12,398 nt of DNA from Anaerolineales bacterium (GTDB taxonomy: Bacteria; Chloroflexota; Anaerolineae; 4572-78; J111). The notes under the pieces were generated by a model. That model ran no database searches. It had not been told where the DNA came from and saw only the letters and a program-made list of their open reading frames with translations. How positions within the stretch are numbered: position 1 is the stretch's first letter; every line of letters begins with the position of its first letter. Positions 6,412 through 12,398 of this stretch are shown here, one piece after another. The position numbers and the translations under genes are program-made. Location: the NCBI GenBank assembly GCA_020634935.1, contig JACKAT010000088.1, positions 1 to 12,398 on the forward strand, written 5' to 3'.

Positions 6412-9400
6412 TTATATATTACGACCCTCCAGTTCTTCATCGATTTGTAGATAAATCGCCCGTAACTTTTCCAGCGTTTCAGCGTTGGGTTCGGACCACA
6501 TGCCGCGTTGGGCGGCTTCGAGCAGGCGTTCAGTGATGCTTTGTAAGGCCCAGGGATTGCTTTGTTGGAAAAATTCTTGCAGCGCCGGGTCCAGCGCATA
6601 GGTCTGCGCCGTTTGCTCGTACATCCAATCGTCGACCACCTGCGCCGTGGCGTCGTAGCCGAATAGATAATCAACCGTGGCGGCTAATTCTAGCGCCCCT
6701 TTGTAACCGTGGCGTTTGATGCTCTCAATCCATTTGGGGTTGACCACCCGACTGCGAAATACCCGGTGGGCCTCGTGCTGCAAGGTGTGAACTTGAGCCT
6801 TTTCCGGGTTGCTGTTGTCGCCGAAATAGCTTTTGGGATTGCGCCCGTTCAGAGCGCGGATGGTCGCGATCATGCCGCCGTGGTATTGCAAATAATCATC
6901 GCTATCAAAAATATCGTGCTCCCGATTGTCTTGATTTTTGACCGCGATCTGAACGCCCCCCAATACGTCTTTGAACTCCTCACGGGCATCGTCACCGTAG
7001 ATATTTTGGCCGTAGGCGTAGCCACCCCAATTGACATAAGCCTCGGCGAAATCGGACTCATTTTGCCAGTTTTGCTCGTGAATAAGCGGTAAAATACCGG
7101 CCCCATACGAGCCGGGCTTGCTGCCGAAAATTCGATAGCTGGCCCGCCGAACGGCTTCTTCGTCTGTTCGACCGGCGGCTAACTGGCCGGCTAAATCTTG
7201 CAGAAAATGCTTGCGCACAAAATTTTGGTCAACCGGCTCATCCAGCAGCGCTACTCGGTGAGCCGCCTCATCCATCAACTCGATCAGGTGGGGGAAGGCA
7301 TCGCGGAAGAAACCGCTGATGCGCATTAACACATCGATGCGAGGTCGGCCCAACGTTTCCAGAGAGATAATCTCAAACGTCTTGACTCGCCGGCTTTCGG
7401 CCTGCCACACCGGCCGCACCCCTAAAAGAGCCAAACATTGAGCGATGTCGTCGCCGTGGGTTCGCATAGCGCTGGTTCCCCAGATGCTTAATCCTACGCT
7501 TTCGGGAAAATCGTTTTCTTCGCTTTGGTAGCGGGTGATCAACTCATCGGCTAACTGCTGACCGACTCGCCAAGCGGCTTGGCTGGGAATGGCCTGTGGA
7601 TCGACGGCATAAAAGTTGCGGCCAGTTGGCAAGATGTGCGCCATCCCGCGAGTCGGTGCACCGGCCGGCCCGGCCGGCACATAGCCGCCGTTGAGGGCGT
7701 TGAGGACATTGGCGATTTCGTCGCCGTTGCGCCGGATGAGGGGGACGAGGGTGGTGCAGATGAAAGTAAGGGAATTGATAATTGTCAATTGGGGAGTGGA
7801 GGTGGGGGGGGGGGCAGATGGGGAAGGGGGGATTTGGTGCGAATTTGTAGGGGTGGGTGGGGTTTTGAGAACGGTTTTTATGGCTAGTTCGACAGTTTCG
7901 GCGGCGAAGTTGTGGGCGGCGAGGTGTTGGATGAGTTGCAGACAGAGATCATCTATCAGATCGATCACATCGGCATGAGTCGCATAGGGACGCTCCGGCC
8001 ATTGCTGTTTCAAATGATCCAGTCTCCAGTCTCTCGTCTCTAATCTCCGGCCTCGTTCGGCCAAGAGCGTTTCTAAATCAAACGTCAATCCGGTGGCGAC
8101 CTCAGCCCGCAGGCTGGGGATGCTGCCGTTGGGTATACGCGTCAGGGCGCGGAGTAAGTGGCACAGTTGATCGCCTTCGGGAATGTAGCCCAGCGTGTGC
8201 AGCCCGTCTCGAATTTGCAAGCTGCCGAGTTCGCATAGATACCCATCGATATCCTCCAGCAGGTGTGAGAAATCGGTGGCGTTCATCTCGGCCAGCGTCA
8301 GCGGGGTGCCGTCGTCGGTGTAAGAGCCGTCCCACTCATGGGTGTGATCGCCGTGGTCAACTTTGCCCATGAGTTCGGTGATGTCCCGATCGAGGTTGGT
8401 CTGCTGCATCAACTGCCAGATTTGCTGCTGGATCAGCGGCAGTTTGCTGGGGTCCATCTGCTCGACCTGATAATACTCATCGACGAGTTGGGTTAAGGTT
8501 GCCAGTTCGCCGTAGACATCGGCGCTGGTCATCGGGGGGATCATATGATCGACCACGGCAGCGTGGGCGCGGCGTTTGGCCTGAGCGCCTTCGCCGGGGT
8601 TATTGATAATGAACGGGTAAATTAGTGGCAGGTCGGCTAAAAAGGCGTCGGGATAGCAGTCGAGGCTGAGGCCGATGCCTTTACCCGGCAGCCACTCCAG
8701 CGTGCCGTGTTTGCCCATATGGACAATGGCATCCGCGCCCCACCCCCCCTCAGCCTGAGGCGTGGCCAGCCATTTGTAGAGCGCGTAATAATTGTGGGTC
8801 GGCGGCAGATCAGGCGTGTGGTAGATGGCGTCGGGGTCCATGCCATAACCGCGCGGCGGCTGCAACGCGACAAAGACGTTGCCCAGGTCAAGTCCGGCTA
8901 GAGCGAGGTGCTGCTCCCGACCCTGCGCGTCGAGATGTACGTACGCCTCCCCCGGTGGCGCTTGCCAGCGATCGTGCATGCGGCGTTGTTGGCTGGGGGT
9001 CAATTGGTCGAACCAGCCGGCGTATGTTTCAACCGGCACCCAGCCGGCTGCCCGGCTCAACTGCGACTCGGTCAGCAGCGTTTCGTCGTAAGAGCAGCGG
9101 TCGATCAGTTCGTGCAACAGAGCGTCGCCGCTGTCTGGGATGTTTTCAATATGATAACCTTGTTCTCGCATCGCGGCGAAGAGTCGCAGCAGCGAGGCCG
9201 GGGTGTCGAGACCAACGGCATTGCCGATACGGTCGGCTTTGCCGGGTGAGTTGGTCAGCATAAAAACGATGCGCTTTTGCCGGTTCGGTTTGCGACGCAG
9301 AACTGCGTAGCGCATGGCCTGGTTGATCACCGCCTGGACTCGGTCCGGCACAGGCACATAACGCTGACCACTGATGGCTGATTGCTGATCATCGGCACAG

Positions 9401-11097
9401 GTGCAAACCGCTTCGCCGCAGCAGGTTGATCCATTTTTTTGCGGCTTGGCCTCACCCTTGAAACTAATCGGTACGGTGATGATGCGCCCATCAAATTCCG
9501 GCAGAGCCACGTTCATGGCCACATCGAGCGGACGCAGGCCACGCTGGCTGAGCTGCCACTCCTCTACCCGCATGCCACTGCTGATCGCTTGCAAAATAGG
9601 AATATTGAGCGCCTCCAGTGTCGAGACGTTCCAACCGGCGGCAGTTGGCCCATCGGGATTGATGCCGCCCATCGCAAACGAGATAGTGGAGATGATGACG
9701 TCGGGGATGAGATTGCCGGTGGGGGTGTAGAGGTAGTCGAAGGCGGCGGGGATGACGTTTGTGGAGTTAGTAGAGTTATTAGAGTTTGTGGAGTTTATAG
9801 AGTTATTGGAGTTGGTGGGGGTCGGGTAGGTTGGGGGTGTGGGTGTTTGATTGGGTGAGGACGTGGTTTCTTTAAGGGAGGTGGTGAAGATCGGGAGGGC
9901 GTTGCCGCCATTGGCTTCGATTTGGTCGATCAAGGCGTCGATGAAGTCGGTGTTGCCGCTGAGCCAGTGGCTGCGGTAGAACAGGATGGCGATGGTGGGG
10001 CGGCTGTTATCATGGGGCGCCAGCCCATCGGGTAGGGATTGGAGAGTGGAGATTGGGAGATTGGGAGATTGGGGATTGGAGCCATCATCGGTTAATCTCC
10101 TAATCTCCTGATCTCCTGATCTCCGATAGATACCGTGCCTGGGCTGCTCGACCGGCTGCTCGAAGCCCCAGCCGCCGGCCAGGAGATGGTCGGCCAGGCA
10201 GTAGAGCATCTGGCGCATGTTGTCGATGCCGCCGTAGTGCAGGTAGCGGTAAACATCGTGGATGACGGGTACCGGCACGGTGCTATGGGCGGTCAGTTCA
10301 GGATCAAGCCCTTCGGTGCCGGGGACGCAGATGAGATCTTTATGATGCCGTTTGGCGTAGTGAACCAGTCGATCAAAGCCGTGGATAAAGCCTTGCCGTC
10401 CTCCCAGAGAGCGCAAAATGATGACCTGCACCTCGGCCAATTCGGTGCGAATGAACTCATCGACATGGCTCGTCGTTGGCAGCGAGCTGAGATTGACCCC
10501 GCGAATAGGGTGGAAGTCGGCGGGCAGGGTGTGCGCGGCCTGGTTTAGGGTCAGCAGGTCGGTGTCGGCGTGGGATAGCAGCAGAATGTGGGCGTCGCCC
10601 AAAGCCAGCAGCGAGGTCTCGTCGGGAACAGTGGCCGGCAGCGAGGCCGGTGCCGACATTTCGGGCTGGCGTGCCTCGGTGCCGTCCCAGGCAAATCCGT
10701 TGAAAACATGATCGGCTAAATGGGGTGGCGGCGGCAAGTAGCGATCGGCTTCGAGCATGGCCTCGATGTAGTCATAGATCGCCAGGATAATGCGGTCGCT
10801 GTTGACGGAATGAAACCATATCGGCCGCCCATCGAAAATGAGCATCGCCAGATTAGCCAGGGCGCAGGGGCCTAAACAGCCGGCGTGGTTGAGATGAACC
10901 CGGTTGCGAAATTTACGCCGGACCCACTCTTCATAGTAAAGATCGTGGGGTACGGGCGCGAAGCCACGGTCGGTGTGGCCACAGCAGCAGCCATTTTCGC
11001 AAATAAATAGCTGGCCGCGCGTTCGAGGTACATTAATCGGTTTGCCGTCAGGCCGGACAACGTAATTTCGCTCGCGACGTTTTTTGGGTTGTGACAT
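6412..11097 (-). CDS. cobN: Cobaltochelatase subunit CobN with N-terminal ferredoxin-like domain
   Basis: 1561-residue CobN/magnesium-chelatase-H family protein (PF02514). With its AAA+ partners it uses ATP to insert cobalt into hydrogenobyrinate a,c-diamide in cytoplasmic B12 synthesis. Family signatures: MGKHGTLEWLPGKG (794-807), NNPGEGAQAKRRAHAAVVDH (about 828-847), EIISLETLGRPRIDVL (about 1240) and a conserved end (about 1435-1540). Residues 1-110 form an extra thioredoxin-like [2Fe-2S] ferredoxin module with Cys33, Cys37-39, Cys74 and Cys78. Further additions: xNS tripeptide repeats (427-445), CC-x4-C-x-C (559-567), and Pro-rich or repeat-derived stretches near 325-354, 1017-1026 and 1078-1110. 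These explain a length well above the roughly 1250-1300 usual for the family. The reading frame is intact throughout. The ATG follows AAGAGGT (11107-11101) at short spacing. A cobalamin riboswitch precedes it. Confidence 0.95.
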   Translation of the reverse strand: MSQPKKRRERNYVVRPDGKPINVPRTRGQLFICENGCCCGHTDRGFAPVPHDLYYEEWVRRKFRNRVHLNHAGCLGPCALANLAMLIFDGRPIWFHSVNSDRIILAIYDYIEAMLEADRYLPPPPHLADHVFNGFAWDGTEARQPEMSAPASLPATVPDETSLLALGDAHILLLSHADTDLLTLNQAAHTLPADFHPIRGVNLSSLPTTSHVDEFIRTELAEVQVIILRSLGGRQGFIHGFDRLVHYAKRHHKDLICVPGTEGLDPELTAHSTVPVPVIHDVYRYLHYGGIDNMRQMLYCLADHLLAGGWGFEQPVEQPRHGIYRRSGDQEIRRLTDDGSNPQSPNLPISTLQSLPDGLAPHDNSRPTIAILFYRSHWLSGNTDFIDALIDQIEANGGNALPIFTTSLKETTSSPNQTPTPPTYPTPTNSNNSINSTNSNNSTNSTNVIPAAFDYLYTPTGNLIPDVIISTISFAMGGINPDGPTAAGWNVSTLEALNIPILQAISSGMRVEEWQLSQRGLRPLDVAMNVALPEFDGRIITVPISFKGEAKPQKNGSTCCGEAVCTCADDQQSAISGQRYVPVPDRVQAVINQAMRYAVLRRKPNRQKRIVFMLTNSPGKADRIGNAVGLDTPASLLRLFAAMREQGYHIENIPDSGDALLHELIDRCSYDETLLTESQLSRAAGWVPVETYAGWFDQLTPSQQRRMHDRWQAPPGEAYVHLDAQGREQHLALAGLDLGNVFVALQPPRGYGMDPDAIYHTPDLPPTHNYYALYKWLATPQAEGGWGADAIVHMGKHGTLEWLPGKGIGLSLDCYPDAFLADLPLIYPFIINNPGEGAQAKRRAHAAVVDHMIPPMTSADVYGELATLTQLVDEYYQVEQMDPSKLPLIQQQIWQLMQQTNLDRDITELMGKVDHGDHTHEWDGSYTDDGTPLTLAEMNATDFSHLLEDIDGYLCELGSLQIRDGLHTLGYIPEGDQLCHLLRALTRIPNGSIPSLRAEVATGLTFDLETLLAERGRRLETRDWRLDHLKQQWPERPYATHADVIDLIDDLCLQLIQHLAAHNFAAETVELAIKTVLKTPPTPTNSHQIPPSPSAPPPTSTPQLTIINSLTFICTTLVPLIRRNGDEIANVLNALNGGYVPAGPAGAPTRGMAHILPTGRNFYAVDPQAIPSQAAWRVGQQLADELITRYQSEENDFPESVGLSIWGTSAMRTHGDDIAQCLALLGVRPVWQAESRRVKTFEIISLETLGRPRIDVLMRISGFFRDAFPHLIELMDEAAHRVALLDEPVDQNFVRKHFLQDLAGQLAAGRTDEEAVRRASYRIFGSKPGSYGAGILPLIHEQNWQNESDFAEAYVNWGGYAYGQNIYGDDAREEFKDVLGGVQIAVKNQDNREHDIFDSDDYLQYHGGMIATIRALNGRNPKSYFGDNSNPEKAQVHTLQHEAHRVFRSRVVNPKWIESIKRHGYKGALELAATVDYLFGYDATAQVVDDWMYEQTAQTYALDPALQEFFQQSNPWALQSITERLLEAAQRGMWSEPNAETLEKLRAIYLQIDEELEGRNI
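7773..7793. repeat. Heptamer array in cobN (AATTGxx x3)
   Basis: Three 7-bp units, AATTGAT, AATTGTC and AATTGGG, lie inside a G-rich, low-complexity part of cobN (about 7740-7870) that encodes a Pro/Ser/Thr-rich stretch (about residues 1078-1110) absent from typical CobN proteins. Confidence 0.6.
8020..8047. repeat. Heptamer array in cobN (CAGTCTC-like x4)
   Basis: Four 7-bp units, CAGTCTC, CAGTCTC, TCGTCTC and TAATCTC, read as RLETRDWRL in CobN (about residues 1017-1026). The period of seven is exact and the reading frame is kept. Confidence 0.75.
9364..9391. repeat. Heptamer array in cobN (CTGATxx x4)
   Basis: Four 7-bp units, CTGACCA, CTGATGG, CTGATTG and CTGATCA, encode DQQSAISGQ (about residues 569-578). 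The array directly follows the CC-x4-C-x-C cluster, so the two may mark one inserted segment. Confidence 0.75.
9764..9817. repeat. Nonamer array in cobN encoding xNS tripeptides
   Basis: Six exact 9-bp units of the form GAGTTxxTx or GAGTTxGTx encode TNS, NNS, INS, TNS, NNS, TNS (residues about 427-445). The flanking G/T-rich DNA (to about 9860) encodes a Pro/Thr-rich linker. The period is a multiple of three, so copy number can change without a frameshift. Confidence 0.85.
10037..10124. repeat. Inverted pair of 7/8-mer arrays in cobN
   Basis: The left array (10037-10074) has units GATTGGA, GAGTGGA, GATTGGGA, GATTGGGA and GATTGGGG. The right array (10093-10124) has TAATCTCC, TAATCTCC, TGATCTCC and TGATCTCC. 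The arrays are in opposite orientation and can pair through GGAGATT with AATCTCC. They encode a low-complexity stretch near residues 325-354. Confidence 0.8.
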
Positions 11098-11119
11098 AAT
11101 ACCTCTTCAAAAATACGGT

Positions 11120-11186
11120 CTGGAGCGTCAAAGTTTACTTTGATTATACCGTAAATGACAAAGCAAGCTTTGTCGCTCCGCTCCAG
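11120..11186 (-). other. Three-way-junction element in the cobN leader
   Basis: The outer stem is CTGGAGCG (11120-11127) with CGCTCCAG (11179-11186), 8 bp. Inside are two perfect hairpins: TCAAAGT-TT-ACTTTGA (11128-11143) and GACAAAGC-AA-GCTTTGTC (11157-11174). The element lies between the riboswitch terminator and the ribosome site of cobN. A TATAAT on the minus strand (11143-11148) falls in the junction, without a good -35 box. The pairing is seen directly; its role is unknown. Confidence 0.6.
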
Positions 11187-11232
11187 TTTCCATTTGATAA
11201 AAGCCAATCACCGACATTATCGGTTCAGGAAT

Positions 11233-11262
11233 AAAAAAGAGTCCACCAGGGAGGGTAGACTC
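11233..11262 (-). terminator. Riboswitch expression platform: intrinsic terminator
   Basis: On the minus strand GAGTCTACC (11262-11254) pairs with GGTGGACTC (11247-11239) around a 6-nt loop (one G-U pair), followed by six T (11238-11233). It lies 9 nt after the riboswitch aptamer and 136 nt before the cobN start, the layout of premature termination control. I found no clear antiterminator that invades the stem. Confidence 0.88.
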
Positions 11263-11270
11263 AGGACATT

Positions 11271-11465
11271 GCAGTGTTTCGCTTTGTCCCGGCCGCCTAT
11301 CCGCGTAGGAGGTGACGAGACGATGAGCAGCGGGGTATCGGGCTTGGCCGGCCTCGAAAATAGGATGGCTGGCTTCACCGTTGCGGGACAGCGTCGGACT
11401 TTCACCGGACTTCCCCCACACTTCTTTGTGCGCGCTCAGTTTTGGAAAAAACTGAACGCCACTAC
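11271..11465 (-). ncRNA. Cobalamin riboswitch aptamer upstream of cobN
   Basis: The minus strand carries the cobalamin riboswitch core (Rfam RF00174 type): GGGGAAGTCCGGTGAAAGTC from about 11415, then CGACGCTGTCCCGCAACGGT, ending near 11377. The 3' B12 box AGCCCGATACCCCGCTG is at 11344-11328. A possible closing P1 is GTAGTG (11465-11460) with CACTGC (11276-11271), one G-U pair. A strong 11-bp hairpin (11433-11458) sits in the 5' peripheral region. TGTCCCG in the L5 area (11390-11384) is exactly complementary to CGGGACA (11291-11285), a candidate kissing interaction. Binding of adenosyl- or methylcobalamin is expected to favour the adjacent terminator and lower cobN expression. The aptamer starts 56 nt after cobT, so it does not control cobT. 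Identity is firm; edges and individual helices are approximate. Confidence 0.93.
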
Positions 11466-11520
11466 TAATCTTGATTTTTTATTCGACTATTCTGTAAGTT
11501 CTGCTCTTATATTGGCAAAC

Positions 11521-12398
11521 TTACAGCTTGCCGCTTACATTCGCATCGGAAAAGGTGGCCATTTGGTTGAGCAGAGCCACGGCCGAAGCGACCACCGGCA
11601 TAGCCAGCGCCGCCCCGGTGCCTTCACCTAGACGCAAATCCAGATGGAATATAGGCTGCAAATCCAGATGTTTTTGCATGATCTGATGGCCCGGTTCAAC
11701 CGAGCGATGAGCGGCGATCATATAATCCCGACTCAACGGAGCCAGCCCGGCGGCGATCAAGGCCCCGGCGGTTGAGATGAAGCCATCGATCAGCACCGGC
11801 ACGCGATGAGCCGCTGCGCCCAAAATGATGCCGGCAATCGCGCCGATTTCAAAGCCGCCGACTTTTGCGAGCACATCGAGCGGATCGTTGGCGTCCGGCT
11901 GGTTGACAGCGATGGCTCGATTGATGACCTCGACTTTATGCTGCCAGCGCGGGTAATCGATGCCGGTGCCTCGGCCGGTGACGTCGGCGACATCGGTTTT
12001 GGTCATCACCGCGCAGATGGCGCTCGAAGGGGTGGTGTTGCCGATACCCATATCGCCCGTGCCGACTAACTGTAAGCCTTTTTGACATTCCTCGGTAACG
12101 ACCTTGATACCGGCTTCAACCGCCTGTATCGCTTGATCGCGAGTCATGGCCGGACCAATCGCACTGTTATTTGTCCCAAACGCCACCTTGGCATTGATTA
12201 AGTTGGCGTGGTTAGGCAGTTCGGCTGCGACCCCGGCATCGAGCACGATAACCCGCGCTCCGGCCTGTTGCGCCAGAACATTGATAGCCGCCCCGCCATT
12301 CAGGAAATTCAGTACCATCTGCGGCGTCACCGCGGACGGGAAAGCGCTAACGCCTTCGGCGGTAATGCCATGATCGCCGGCAGCCACAATCACCGCTC
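11521..12398 (-). CDS. cobT: Nicotinate-nucleotide--dimethylbenzimidazole phosphoribosyltransferase, 5' end cut by window
   Basis: C-terminal part (about 292 of an expected 350 residues) of CobT in the Salmonella naming, called CobU in Pseudomonas denitrificans. It transfers phosphoribose from nicotinate mononucleotide to 5,6-dimethylbenzimidazole, giving alpha-ribazole phosphate for the lower ligand of B12. It acts in the cytoplasm. Recognisable motifs are AGDHGITAEGVSAFP, the glycine-rich GTGDMGIGNTTPS loop, and LGEGTGAALAMP, whose Glu matches the catalytic glutamate known in the family. The frame runs off the window end; a GTG near 12393 is an internal Val codon, not the start, because about 60 N-terminal residues are still missing. 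The stop is at 11521. It precedes cobN in the same orientation, but a riboswitch and terminator intervene. This enzyme is unrelated to the chelatase subunit also named CobT. Confidence 0.96.
   Translation of the reverse strand, partial: AVIVAAGDHGITAEGVSAFPSAVTPQMVLNFLNGGAAINVLAQQAGARVIVLDAGVAAELPNHANLINAKVAFGTNNSAIGPAMTRDQAIQAVEAGIKVVTEECQKGLQLVGTGDMGIGNTTPSSAICAVMTKTDVADVTGRGTGIDYPRWQHKVEVINRAIAVNQPDANDPLDVLAKVGGFEIGAIAGIILGAAAHRVPVLIDGFISTAGALIAAGLAPLSRDYMIAAHRSVEPGHQIMQKHLDLQPIFHLDLRLGEGTGAALAMPVVASAVALLNQMATFSDANVSGKL

Noticed and set aside
7740..7870. Suspected frameshift or assembly error in cobN at the G-rich tract
   Set aside because: The frame is continuous on both sides and CobN motifs resume in frame, so it reads as a low-complexity loop. 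The run of eight or more G still deserves read-level checking.
8879..9263. Overlapping open frames opposite cobN
   Set aside because: They are shadows of a long, GC-rich conserved coding region on the other strand, with no independent start signals.
11155..11631. 158-codon plus-strand frame across the cobT-cobN gap
   Set aside because: It is antisense to the riboswitch, terminator and cobT end, whose identities are strong; the peptide is not protein-like.

Overview
The window (12,398 bp) looks like a chromosomal segment of a free-living bacterium, most plausibly a Chloroflexota member. That placement is an inference. It rests on a UPF0182 membrane protein, a CobN fused to an N-terminal thioredoxin-like ferredoxin, Chloroflexota-style secreted and TPR proteins, and short tandem-repeat arrays inside a coding gene. 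I see no mobile element, CRISPR array, tRNA or rRNA.

Layout. 1-682 has no convincing gene. It holds a near-identical tandem duplication (period 224 bp) of a structured element, then a sigma70-like promoter. 683-3481 (+) encodes a seven-helix UPF0182 protein. Everything after it is on the minus strand. 3478-4950 is a TPR lipoprotein whose stop codon shares a CTAG palindrome with the UPF0182 stop. 5079-6182 is a secreted two-module beta-rich protein of unknown function, with its own promoter and a textbook intrinsic terminator at 5021-5056. 6412-11097 is a very large cobN (1561 codons). 11521-12398 is the 3' part of cobT, cut by the window edge.

The right half is a cobalamin (B12) locus. CobT activates the lower-ligand base (5,6-dimethylbenzimidazole) as its alpha-ribotide. 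CobN is the large subunit of the ATP-dependent chelatase that inserts cobalt into hydrogenobyrinate a,c-diamide. Between them, on the cobN sense strand, lies a cobalamin riboswitch with a recognisable core and B12 box, followed by an intrinsic terminator. cobN is therefore very likely switched off when B12 is abundant, independently of cobT. The partner chelatase subunits (CobS and its partner, or ChlI/ChlD-like proteins) are not in the window.

The observations most worth a second look are: the tandem 224-bp element with two mutually exclusive hairpins per copy (1-500); six short-period tandem-repeat arrays (7-, 8- and 9-mers) absorbed in frame into cobN; the ferredoxin-like N-terminus and an extra CC-x4-C-x-C cluster in CobN; and a compact three-way-junction element between the riboswitch terminator and the cobN start.
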